Assembly (NCBI RefSeq): GCF_016820575.1
Contig: NZ_JAEMQH010000005.1
Span: forward strand, 1-64,000
Length of the DNA stretch: 64,000 nucleotides
Source of the DNA: Marinobacter sediminum
GTDB lineage: Bacteria; Pseudomonadota; Gammaproteobacteria; Pseudomonadales; Oleiphilaceae
Direction of reading: 5' to 3'
The position numbers were made by a program, and so were the translations under genes. This document shows positions 54,006 through 62,253 of this stretch, piece after piece. Position 1 is the stretch's first letter; each line of letters begins with the position of its first letter. Below the pieces are notes generated by a model. It was given only the letters and a program-made list of their open reading frames with translations, did not search any database and was not told the origin of the DNA.

Positions 54006-56909
54006 CTAATCAATAATGATATCCTGCCAGAGCCTGCGGACGTAGTCACGCTCCTCCGGGAAGTTGCCTGCCTCCACCTCACTGTTCAGGTTCTGCAGCG
54101 CTCGCCGGTGAATGGTCGACCGCAAGGCGATAAAGACATCGCGCAGCTTCTCAGTATCCGCCACCGACATCACCCCAACCTGCCCCAATGCCTCCATCTG
54201 GCGGATATTGTCCGACCACTGGGTCAGTTCCGGGTGGTCGGCGCAATTGGCCAGCATCAGGTACTGCACCAGAAACTCGATATCGACGATGCCGCCGGTA
54301 TCGTGCTTGATATGGAAGACTTCCTGCTGACGGGACTCCGGCGTGCCCAGACTAGTGCGCATCTTCTCCCGCATATCGACCACCTCTTGCCGGAGCTTTT
54401 CCCGGTCCCGAGACTGGCACAGAATATCGTGGCGAATCGATTCGAACGCCTCCAGTGTCTCCCGGCAGCCCGCCACTCCGCGGGCGCGAGCCAAGGCCTG
54501 ATGCTCCCAGGTCCAGGCTTCGCTACGCTGGTACTTTTCAAACGCGTGCAACGTACTGACCAGGAGGCCCGAATTACCCGAGGGCCGCAATCGCATATCC
54601 ACCTCATAGAGCAGGCCCGACGGTGTCTGGGTGTTCAGGATATGGACAATGCGCTGCCCTAAACGGGTGTAAAAGACCGCATTATCAATCGATTTCTCGC
54701 CATCGGTTGAGAGTTCGGGATCAGCTCCGTGGACAAACACCAGATCAAGGTCCGAGGTGTAACCGAGCTCGATACCGCCAAGCTTGCCGTATCCGATGAT
54801 CGCAAAGTCGGTCTCACACACTGAGCCATCGGCTCGTTTCGGGTATCCGTGTCGGCTCACCAGATTGGAGAAAGCCACATCCACCACGTGCTCCAGCACC
54901 ACTTCCGCCAGCCAGGTCAGATAATCGCTAACCTTCATCAACGGCAGCGTGCCTTTCAGTTCCGATGCCGCCAGCCGCAACAGGTGCGCCTTCTTGAAAT
55001 GACGCAGCGACTCCATTTGCTCTTCCAGATCCTCAAACGGAATCCTCAGCATCTGCTGCCGCAAGTCATCCTGCAACTCGGCCTTGGCCGGCGGGTGATA
55101 CAGGCTTTCGGCGTTCAGCAACTCGTCCAGCAACAATGGGGTTTCTGCCAGCTGCTGGGCAATCCAGGGACTGTCGCTGCAGAGACTGACCAGTTGCGAA
55201 CAGGCACCGGGATTTTCCAGCAGCAGCACCATGTAGGCGGTTCGCCGAAGGATGGCCTCCACCAGCTGCAGCACGCGGGACAGTGTCTCGGAAGGGTTGT
55301 CGACCTGGGTCAAGGCGTCGAGCAACACTGGCATGAACTGGTTCAGACGCCTGCGCCCCTGGGTCTGAAGAGTTTGAACCGTCCGGTTCTCCCGCAGCTC
55401 CCGGAGCAGCGCATAGCTGCCAGGCGCGTCCTCGTAGCCGTGGTCGGCCAGCCAACGCACGGAGGCTTCCTCATCCAGCTCCGCTAGCCAGAGCTCTTGC
55501 CAGCCCTCTTCCAGAGCACCAGCTCCCTCTTCATCGTCGTCCTCGGTTGCAATGATATTGGCAAAATGGGTCGCAACCCGCTGCCGGTGGGCTTCCAGCG
55601 CCGACTCACAGCTCTGCCAATCGTCATAGCCCATAATCAGGGCGACCCGCGCTTTGTTCAGCTCATCCTCGGGCAACAACTGGGTTTGCTTGTCGGCCAT
55701 CCCCTGGAGCGCGTGCTCGAGATTGCGCAGGAAGACATAGGCCTTCCTCAGTTCCTTGACGACTTTCGGCGGCAGCAACTCAAGTTCCTCAAGCTCCTTG
55801 AGGATGACCAGCAATTCGCGCTGCTGGAGCTCACGGTCGCGGCCACCACGAATCAGCTGGAACGCCTGGACCACAAATTCAATTTCCCGAATGCCGCCAC
55901 TGCCGAGCTTGATGTTGTTTTCCAGCCCCTTGCGGCGAACCTCCCGGCCGATCATCGCCTTCATGCTCCGCAGCGATTCGAACGCACTGAAATCGATGTA
56001 CTTGCGGTACACGAACGGGCGCAGAGTCTCCATCAGCACCTTGCCCGCTTCCTGATCCCCGGCGACCACGCGGGCTTTCACCATGGCGTAGCGTTCCCAG
56101 TCCCGGCCCTGATCCTGATAATAGGCTTCCAGTGCGGCAAAGCTCAGGGCCAGCGCGCCACTCTGGCCGTACGGACGGAGCCGCATATCCACACGGAACA
56201 CAAAACCGTCGGCAGTGATCTGGTCCAGTGCCTGAATCAGGCGCTGACCAAGCCGGATAAAGAACGTCTGGTTGTCGATGGAGCGGCGGCCGCCCCGGGT
56301 CTCGCCCTTATCAGGAAAGGCAAAGATCAGGTCAATATCCGAGGACACATTCAACTCGCGACCACCGAGCTTGCCCATGCCCAACACCACCATTTTCTGG
56401 GGTGCATCCTCGCCGGTGACCGGGTCCGGCCCATAGGGCGTGCCAGACTGCTCGCAGGCATCCTCGTAAAGCCAGTGCAACGCACCCTCAATGCAGGTAT
56501 CGGCAAAGCCACTGGTTGCGGCCATGGTCTCAGCCAGGTCAGCCCAGCGCAGCAGGTCGCGCCAGATAATCCGGAACTGGACCTCGCGGCGGAACTGGCG
56601 CAGGGCCGAGTGCAGGGACGACTCGTCATTCACCGGGCTCAGGTAATCCTGCCAACGCTGTGACAGAAACTCAGGAGTTGTCGGCTCGGTCAGCGGATGG
56701 GCTTGCACCATAATCTGGACATGCTCTGGATACCGCTCCAGCACCTGACGCAAGAACAGACTCCGTGCCACAGCCCCGGCCACCGTTTCTTCCGACTGCC
56801 CGGCCTTTGAGGTCAGCCAGTCCGGCACGCCTTCAGGGAACACCGAATCCCAGCACGAGGCAACATCGTCAGCTAAGGGTGTCGGAAGGGAGCTCCACGG
56901 CTCAGACAT
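54006..56909 (-). CDS. glnE: Glutamine synthetase adenylyltransferase/deadenylylase GlnE
   Basis: GlnE attaches AMP to, or removes it from, glutamine synthetase in response to PII and glutamine. The 967-residue product (E. coli 946) has two nucleotidyltransferase domains: GMGKLGGRELNVSSDIDL (about 177-194) in the N-terminal half and GYGKLGGIELGYTSDLDL (about 706-723) in the C-terminal half. Both domains keep the SDxDL metal motif. The ATG at 56909 (MSEPWSSLP) was chosen; a longer frame from 57044 would overlap the divergent channel gene and lacks homology. Confidence 0.96.
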   Translation of the reverse strand: MSEPWSSLPTPLADDVASCWDSVFPEGVPDWLTSKAGQSEETVAGAVARSLFLRQVLERYPEHVQIMVQAHPLTEPTTPEFLSQRWQDYLSPVNDESSLHSALRQFRREVQFRIIWRDLLRWADLAETMAATSGFADTCIEGALHWLYEDACEQSGTPYGPDPVTGEDAPQKMVVLGMGKLGGRELNVSSDIDLIFAFPDKGETRGGRRSIDNQTFFIRLGQRLIQALDQITADGFVFRVDMRLRPYGQSGALALSFAALEAYYQDQGRDWERYAMVKARVVAGDQEAGKVLMETLRPFVYRKYIDFSAFESLRSMKAMIGREVRRKGLENNIKLGSGGIREIEFVVQAFQLIRGGRDRELQQRELLVILKELEELELLPPKVVKELRKAYVFLRNLEHALQGMADKQTQLLPEDELNKARVALIMGYDDWQSCESALEAHRQRVATHFANIIATEDDDEEGAGALEEGWQELWLAELDEEASVRWLADHGYEDAPGSYALLRELRENRTVQTLQTQGRRRLNQFMPVLLDALTQVDNPSETLSRVLQLVEAILRRTAYMVLLLENPGACSQLVSLCSDSPWIAQQLAETPLLLDELLNAESLYHPPAKAELQDDLRQQMLRIPFEDLEEQMESLRHFKKAHLLRLAASELKGTLPLMKVSDYLTWLAEVVLEHVVDVAFSNLVSRHGYPKRADGSVCETDFAIIGYGKLGGIELGYTSDLDLVFVHGADPELSTDGEKSIDNAVFYTRLGQRIVHILNTQTPSGLLYEVDMRLRPSGNSGLLVSTLHAFEKYQRSEAWTWEHQALARARGVAGCRETLEAFESIRHDILCQSRDREKLRQEVVDMREKMRTSLGTPESRQQEVFHIKHDTGGIVDIEFLVQYLMLANCADHPELTQWSDNIRQMEALGQVGVMSVADTEKLRDVFIALRSTIHRRALQNLNSEVEAGNFPEERDYVRRLWQDIIID

Positions 56910-56989
56910 AATGCAAACCCCTGTCTCTCTGTTATATTTCCGGTACTGTATAACGAACTCACCCGCGACTGAACAGGCCTGCCCCCGGA

Positions 56990-58150
56990 ATGCTGAGAAA
57001 CCGACGCGCACTGAGCCCGGAGCACGAACAAACACACCTTCCAATGGGAGGGCTGATCCGAAAACGGGTAAAGCGGCTGTTCCTGATTCTGGGAGGGCTG
57101 CTAACCACCCAGATCCTGATCATGTGGAATGTCGAAGAGCTCAGCCTCTTCGAATCCATATGGATCACCATGACCACTGTATCAACTGTCGGCTATGGTG
57201 ACTTCGCACCGAAAACAACCTTCGGGCGCCTTAGCACCATCCTGATCATGTTTGTCGGCGCCATCACTTTGCTGACTCTCATCGTCAGCGACTTTATCGA
57301 GTACCGGTTCTACCGCCGGGAACGCATTCTGACCGGACGCTGGATCTATAAAATGAAAGGCCACATCGTGATTATCAATACCCCGAAACACGGGGGCGAG
57401 CAGTACTTCATGCGTTTTGCCTCCCAAATTCGCTCGATACCCGAGTACGAAACTATCCCAATCATGCTGCTTACCAGGCAGTTTCCACAAGGACTGCCCA
57501 CCGAGCTCGCCGACATGGGCCTCATTCACTACCACGGCTCTGGGTTCGAACCGGAAGCCCTGAAGGCTGTGCACGCGGGCAGTGCACGGCACATCGTAGT
57601 GCTGGCCTCAGACGAGACGGATCTGCAGTCAGACAGCCTGACGTTCGACATTGCCCACCGGCTCAGCGAACAGAATTTGGCCTGCAATACCACACTGGAA
57701 TGCGTGGAAGACGGTAACCGGGGGCGCTTCAAGGCTCTGGGCATTCGGACGATAATACGGCCGGTGCGAACCTACCCGGAAATTATGGTGCGCTCGGTGG
57801 TGGCGCCCGGGTCAGAAAAGGTTCTGGAGGATATGTTCAACTATGAGCACGACCACCCGCACCGTTACGACCTGAAGCTGGACGATCTGAATTGGGCCGA
57901 CATCGTCAGTGCATTGATACGTCATGACATCGGAACCGCTCTGGCCTACATCGATAACGACAATGAAATTATCTGTCACCCCTCAACCCATGACGAAATT
58001 GAGGGGAGCGGCCTGATCGTACTGGTAAAATCGACAGACACACCGGGCGTAGAAGTGGTTCAGGAAGCCTTGGACCGGTACCGGGATTTCCTGGCTCGGT
58101 GGCATGAGAGTAATGGCAAACGAGATGACCGCCAGGCCGACATGCCATAG
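56990..58150 (+). CDS. Two-TM potassium channel with RCK-like domain
   Basis: The 386-residue inner-membrane protein has a first helix (about 30-47), the selectivity filter TVGYGDF (66-72) and a second helix (about 80-99), then a cytoplasmic Rossmann-like RCK/TrkA-N domain (about 115-250) with HIVIINTPKHGGE and a C-terminal RCK-C-like part. It would let potassium pass and be gated by a ligand bound at the RCK domain, which is not determinable here. The ATG at 56990 has no strong ribosome site; Met19 at 57044 is an alternative. It diverges from glnE and converges with the CYTH gene. Confidence 0.9.
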   Translation: MLRNRRALSPEHEQTHLPMGGLIRKRVKRLFLILGGLLTTQILIMWNVEELSLFESIWITMTTVSTVGYGDFAPKTTFGRLSTILIMFVGAITLLTLIVSDFIEYRFYRRERILTGRWIYKMKGHIVIINTPKHGGEQYFMRFASQIRSIPEYETIPIMLLTRQFPQGLPTELADMGLIHYHGSGFEPEALKAVHAGSARHIVVLASDETDLQSDSLTFDIAHRLSEQNLACNTTLECVEDGNRGRFKALGIRTIIRPVRTYPEIMVRSVVAPGSEKVLEDMFNYEHDHPHRYDLKLDDLNWADIVSALIRHDIGTALAYIDNDNEIICHPSTHDEIEGSGLIVLVKSTDTPGVEVVQEALDRYRDFLARWHESNGKRDDRQADMP

Positions 58151-58159
58151 TTTTCTTCC

Positions 58160-59020
58160 TTACCCACTCGCGATGGCCAGCTGCAATCGTCCGAGCATTG
58201 GCTCGCTAACGAGATCAGGAATGCGCTCGCCCCGTTCGAGAGCGGTTTCAACCGCCTGCAGCGATTCGCTTACACCTGCCTTTGCGGCTTTCGCCCTGAC
58301 TTCGGTGAGATTCCAATGACTTATTGGACATGGTTGACCGATTAACCACGACTGGCTCAGCCCATGCAGGAACTCGTTCACCGACAGGACTTCATTGCCG
58401 GGCTGCCCCGGAAAGTCTGGTTCGTGTAGTCCAGCCAGGTAATAGCCCTGTTCCGCTTTACTCACCAGATTCAGAAAGACTGGAACCTGCTCGGCCAGCT
58501 TTTTGGCCCAGGCGAGCAAGGCCGCCGAATCGCCAGCCTTGAGCTCCAGCTCCAGCTCATTCAGGGGCAACAGCCGGGTGCCACTCACGATCTGACCACG
58601 ATCAATCGCAACTTCGATACTGGTGTTTCCATCCCGAACCATCACGACCTGGCGTTCGAAGTTGGTTTCGAATACCGGCTGAAGGTCGTCAAGATTAATG
58701 CTATCAGCCAAAGGCGTATCCGCCAGCATAACCAGATTCAGGTCTGTCGAATGCAAAGGCCACTCCCACTCCTGGCGCCGATGGGCTCCGCGGACAAAAT
58801 CTCCCTGGGTTTTCAACGTCTGGATATAGCGGTCACCAGCCTGGCGCACGCGCAGGGCTGCTCGTTGCCGATTGAGGGCTGCATCCGGCGTGTCGTAATA
58901 AATATTCACCAGGGTCTTCACCGGCCCAAGACTCGCCTCCGGCTGACTAAGCAGCCAGGCCAAAGCCCGCTCTAAAGCCTCGTCTGTCAGCGTCAGTTTG
59001 ATCTCCAACTCTTCTGCCAT
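58160..59020 (-). CDS. CYTH-domain protein, YgiF-like inorganic triphosphatase
   Basis: The 286-residue cytoplasmic protein has the CYTH signature ELEIK at its N-terminus (ExExK, Glu4, Glu6, Lys8) and further charged residues of the tunnel, including YYDTPD, ALRVRQ and IEVAIDRG. CYTH enzymes split inorganic triphosphate. Unlike the 433-residue E. coli YgiF, it lacks a full C-terminal CHAD domain; the last about 80 residues are unassigned. The ATG at 59020 (MAEELEIKL) was chosen. In E. coli ygiF also neighbours glnE; here the channel gene sits between them. Confidence 0.87.
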   Translation of the reverse strand: MAEELEIKLTLTDEALERALAWLLSQPEASLGPVKTLVNIYYDTPDAALNRQRAALRVRQAGDRYIQTLKTQGDFVRGAHRRQEWEWPLHSTDLNLVMLADTPLADSINLDDLQPVFETNFERQVVMVRDGNTSIEVAIDRGQIVSGTRLLPLNELELELKAGDSAALLAWAKKLAEQVPVFLNLVSKAEQGYYLAGLHEPDFPGQPGNEVLSVNEFLHGLSQSWLIGQPCPISHWNLTEVRAKAAKAGVSESLQAVETALERGERIPDLVSEPMLGRLQLAIASG

Positions 59021-59060
59021 ATCTGCGCCCCCAGTCTTCTCGATCATTTCAGAATACATA

Positions 59061-59093
59061 AAAAAACCGGCGACCCGAAGGTCACCGGTTTTC
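59061..59093. terminator. Terminator between the CYTH and porin genes
   Basis: The stem AAAACCGG-C-GACC (59063-59075) pairs with GGTC-A-CCGGTTTT (59080-59092), with one mismatch and a four-base loop that reads TTCG on the minus strand. It ends the porin transcript on the minus strand and may also lie in the leader of the CYTH gene. Confidence 0.85.
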
Positions 59094-59122
59094 GACTAAA
59101 TCTGAACTAGCTGGTTAGCTGA

Positions 59123-60130
59123 TCAGAAGTAGTAAACAGCACCGAGAGCGGCTACTGAAGCTTCGCTCTCGTCAGCAACGCCGTATGCATTGTCGTCACC
59201 GCCACCGAAGTAGCCTTCCACGTATACATACATGTGGTCAGATACGTTGTGCAGCGCTTGAACGGTAATGGTGTCATTGTCGACGCCGTCGTTGTCCGCC
59301 GCAAAGGCTTCGTACGACAGTGCGAACTGGTTAGCACCCAGGGAGTAAACGCCCTGAACACCGTACACATCGCCTACGTCCTTGCGGGTCTGGAATTCAC
59401 CAGTCAGGGTCAGAGCGTCCAGAGCAACAGAAGCTCGAACACCGTAGGTGTTTTCATTGTTTACGTCAGCGTCGTCGCTAGAGTATTCGGTAGTGCCGTC
59501 GTTGGAGTCCATCGCAACCGCCAGCTCCAGGTTATCAACTGCGTAGATCGCAGCCAGCTGGTACGGGTAGGACTTGCCACCGGTAGTGCTGTCGCCATTA
59601 ACCTGGACGGCCGCGCCCAGAGTCAGGCCACCAAAGGACGGAGAGGCGTACTGGATCAAGTCGCCTTCACCAGTGTCATAGCTTCCGCCGATGCTCAGGT
59701 CAGCTGCTTCATAGAAGTTAGCGATGGTGTCGATGGCGCGCTCGTAAGTAGAGTCATCAGAGCCGATCCATACTTGGCCGAAGCTGTCACCCTTAACACC
59801 GATGTAAGCCTCGTCAATGTTTGCACCTGTCGAATCTTTCTCGTCAGCCCCAAAACCGTCAAGCTCCAGCTTGAAGAAACCAGTAACTCCCGGAGCAATC
59901 GCGTGGTCGTGGGCTACACCAAGAGTACTGCCGTTGTCGCGGTGATCAATTCCGTCTGCGCCGCCTTTCACGTCGCTGTAAACCAGCGCGTACTGGATAT
60001 TACCGTATACAGACGGCATGGAATCCATCTTGGCTGCCAGCTCGGAGGCAGACATATCACCGTCTGCGGCGAAGGCTGCGCCAGAGAAGGTCGCGGCTGC
60101 AATAGCGGATGCGATGAGTGTTTTTTTCAT
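59123..60130 (-). CDS. Gram-negative general porin
   Basis: The 335-residue product is a 16-strand-type trimeric outer-membrane porin. The signal peptide ends in AFA (cleavage after residue 21), the N-terminus of the mature chain has VYGNIQYALVYSD, an SFGQVWIG string marks the L3-side region, and the chain ends in Phe, as outer-membrane barrels do. The chain is acidic, with many Asp in loops, which suggests weak cation preference, but selectivity is not decided. AAGGAAG lies seven bases before the ATG at 60130. A Pho-box-like element lies 110 bases upstream, so it may be phosphate-regulated. Confidence 0.92.
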   Translation of the reverse strand: MKKTLIASAIAAATFSGAAFAADGDMSASELAAKMDSMPSVYGNIQYALVYSDVKGGADGIDHRDNGSTLGVAHDHAIAPGVTGFFKLELDGFGADEKDSTGANIDEAYIGVKGDSFGQVWIGSDDSTYERAIDTIANFYEAADLSIGGSYDTGEGDLIQYASPSFGGLTLGAAVQVNGDSTTGGKSYPYQLAAIYAVDNLELAVAMDSNDGTTEYSSDDADVNNENTYGVRASVALDALTLTGEFQTRKDVGDVYGVQGVYSLGANQFALSYEAFAADNDGVDNDTITVQALHNVSDHMYVYVEGYFGGGDDNAYGVADESEASVAALGAVYYF

Positions 60131-60650
60131 TTTGCGTCTTCCTTTTTGAGTTAACTCAGGTTTTAGCGACGGGTTCTTGTCCCGATTTTGTAAGGCAATA
60201 CCAGTCTTCGCTGGATAGGCCCGATTCTGTATTACCCCCATGTCAGTTTCATGACATCCAGGATAACTTTTCTTCTAGTTATTAAGATCCGCTTCCCAGC
60301 AGATCTTTTCAGCTCAGTTACTTACAGGTCTTTATTAAAGTCCTGCATGATGAACCTGTTTTAATACAAGCCACCTGTTTTTGCAAACTTTCAGCGTTGC
60401 ATTTTTAGCTCGTTTTGCACCAGAAAGGCAAGTGTTTATGCGATCCAGCACTCAGCAGCCAACTAATATTCCTTTAACAATATCGGGGCCAAAACTTATT
60501 TACCCCTTAAAAATCATACCCTTAAACTTTACAAGTCTGTAACAAACCCTTTTATCCTCAGATGAGGCGAGACTAGGCGCACCATTCAAATACACCTTAT
60601 TCCTATCCGCCTCATAATGGTGCAGCGAACCATTCTTACCAAAGCGTTAC
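60131..60650 (-). other. Long A+T-rich non-coding leader of the porin gene
   Basis: This 520-base stretch between dtd and the porin gene holds no convincing coding frame. It has a Pho-box-like element (60240-60257), a -10-like CAGAAT (60224-60229), a weaker repeat TTGTTACAGAC/TTGTAAAG at 60527-60545 on the minus strand, and an inverted repeat AATGGT (60616-60621) / ACCATT (60629-60634) just past dtd. The length suggests several regulators act here. Confidence 0.7.
60240..60257 (-). promoter_or_regulatory. Pho-box-like PhoB site of the porin gene
   Basis: On the minus strand the 18 bases ATGTCATGAAACTGACAT match the E. coli Pho box CTGTCATAAAACTGTCAT at 15 positions and keep the 11-base half-site spacing. 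A CAGAAT hexamer (60224-60229) lies ten bases downstream, where a PhoB-dependent -10 belongs. It would give a leader of about 85 bases. Confidence 0.5.
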
Positions 60651-61100
60651 TCATCCCTTAACCTGCAGCATGAAAGTTACCGGGCCGTCATTGATAAGCT
60701 GAACTTTCATATCCGCACCGAACCTACCCTCAGCTACGCGCTCGCTGCCAAGCTCAGCCTGTGCAGTCATGATAAACGTGCGATAGAGCGTTTCTGCCAC
60801 ATCAGGAGCAGCCGCACTGGAGAAGCCGGGGCGCGTGCCCGAGGCCGTGTCGGCAGCAAGAGTAAATTGGGGGACGACAAGAAGCTCGCCACCGGTATCC
60901 AGCAGACTCCGGTTCATGCGGCCCTGGTCATCGGGAAACACTCGATAGGTCAGTATCTTTCGGCACAATTCCCTGGCCTGTGCATCCCCATCGCCGCGTT
61001 CAACGCCTAACAACAGAAGCAGGCCCTTACTGATGGCGCCAACCTGTTGATTGCTCACGGCGACACTGGCTTCCGATACTCGCTGGATGAGCCCTTTCAT
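60651..61100 (-). CDS. dtd: D-aminoacyl-tRNA deacylase Dtd
   Basis: Dtd hydrolyses D-amino acids and glycine wrongly attached to tRNA. The 149-residue product (E. coli 145) has the second family motif NDGPVTF (about 137-143) and FGADMKV. The first motif, usually SQFTLAAD, reads PQFTLAAD here (Pro in place of Ser, about residue 77); this serine is not the catalytic group, since cleavage uses main-chain and RNA groups. The gene lies between pip and the porin gene on the minus strand. Confidence 0.95.
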   Translation of the reverse strand: MKGLIQRVSEASVAVSNQQVGAISKGLLLLLGVERGDGDAQARELCRKILTYRVFPDDQGRMNRSLLDTGGELLVVPQFTLAADTASGTRPGFSSAAAPDVAETLYRTFIMTAQAELGSERVAEGRFGADMKVQLINDGPVTFMLQVKG

Positions 61101-61192
61101 GCACTTCTCTGGGTATTGTTAAACGGAGGAACGTCGAATGGCTACTGAGTCTATCGGCGGGATTAACGATTCGCAACCATCAAAAAGTACGA

Positions 61193-62155
61193 CTAGCTCG
61201 CACTTTCTCCAGATTTGGCGACCACCTCTTCAACCCCTCGGATCAGGGCATCAACGATGGCGGGTTCAGAGGCAGAATGCCCGGCGTCCCGGATAATCCG
61301 AAGCTCTGCTCCGGGCCAGGCCTTGCTGAGCGCGAGCGCGTTATCCAGCGGACAGACCATGTCATAGCGCCCATGGATGATAATGCCCGGAATGTCGGCC
61401 AATTTATGGGCATCCCGTACAATCTGATCCGGCTCCAGAAAGGCCTTGTTCATGAAATAATGGCACTCTATGCGTGCCAGGGCGATGGCAACGTGCGGAT
61501 GCCCAAAATGCTCCACTACCCTCGGATTGGGATGCAAGGTAGCGCAGCGCCCTTCCCAGACAGACCAGGCCTTGGCTGCCTGAATTTGTTCCAATTCGTT
61601 AGCGCTGGTTAGTCTTTTGTAATAGGCCGCAACCATGTCGCCCCGTTCTTCGACGGGTATCTGGGTTTCAAAATCCTGCCAGTAGTCCGGAAACACCCGG
61701 CTGGCGCCATCCTGATAAAACCATTGAACGTCGCGAGGACGGCACAGGAAGATGCCCCGCAGCACCAGCCCGAAAACTCGCTCCGGATGGGTCTGCGCAT
61801 ACACCAGGCTAAGGGTAGAACCCCAACTACCGCCGAACAGCAGCCACTTATCGACACCCAAAAAGGAGCGCACCGTTTCCATATCGTCGATGAGCTTGTC
61901 CGTGCTATTACCCTCAAGCTCAGCCAAGGGTGAGGAGCGCCCTGCCCCGCGCTGATCCATCAGGATGATGCGGAACCGCTCGGCGTCGAAGAAGCGTCGG
62001 TGGTAGTCCTCACAGCCACCACCGGGCCCGCCGTGAACCACCAGCACCGGGATGCCCTCCGGGTTCCCGCTTTCTTCCACATACAGCTCATGGGGTGGAT
62101 CCACCGCAATGCGGTGCTGGGCATTGGGCTTGATGTCGGGATAGAGGGTGAGCAT
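61193..62155 (-). CDS. pip: Prolyl aminopeptidase (alpha/beta hydrolase)
   Basis: This cytoplasmic enzyme removes N-terminal proline from peptides. The 320-residue alpha/beta-hydrolase has the oxyanion string HGGPGGG (41-47), nucleophile Ser110 in GGSWGS, Asp265 in GRYDMVCP and His293 in GHSASEP. The length is typical (313-323). The ATG at 62155 was chosen over a TTG at 62203 that lies in the typA terminator region. It may share a transcript with dtd, 92 bases away. Confidence 0.94.
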   Translation of the reverse strand: MLTLYPDIKPNAQHRIAVDPPHELYVEESGNPEGIPVLVVHGGPGGGCEDYHRRFFDAERFRIILMDQRGAGRSSPLAELEGNSTDKLIDDMETVRSFLGVDKWLLFGGSWGSTLSLVYAQTHPERVFGLVLRGIFLCRPRDVQWFYQDGASRVFPDYWQDFETQIPVEERGDMVAAYYKRLTSANELEQIQAAKAWSVWEGRCATLHPNPRVVEHFGHPHVAIALARIECHYFMNKAFLEPDQIVRDAHKLADIPGIIIHGRYDMVCPLDNALALSKAWPGAELRIIRDAGHSASEPAIVDALIRGVEEVVAKSGESAS

Positions 62156-62202
62156 GACGCGATCCGGCAAAGGGTTTAACCGGAGTTTAGCTGATATGAA
62201 CA

Positions 62203-62238
62203 AAAAAGGGGCGGATCAAACCTGATCCGCCCCTTTGA
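62203..62238 (-). terminator. Terminator of typA
   Basis: A perfect 14-bp stem (62205-62218 with 62223-62236, core GGGGCGGATCA) has a four-base loop and six T on the minus-strand side. It lies 17 bases past the typA stop. Confidence 0.94.
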
Positions 62239-62253
62239 AATTCCTATTGGAAT

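Noticed and set aside
55497..56663. A 388-codon plus-strand open frame inside glnE
   Set aside because: GlnE on the minus strand has both catalytic motifs. The plus-strand frame reflects the high G+C codon bias and has no plausible start context or family match.
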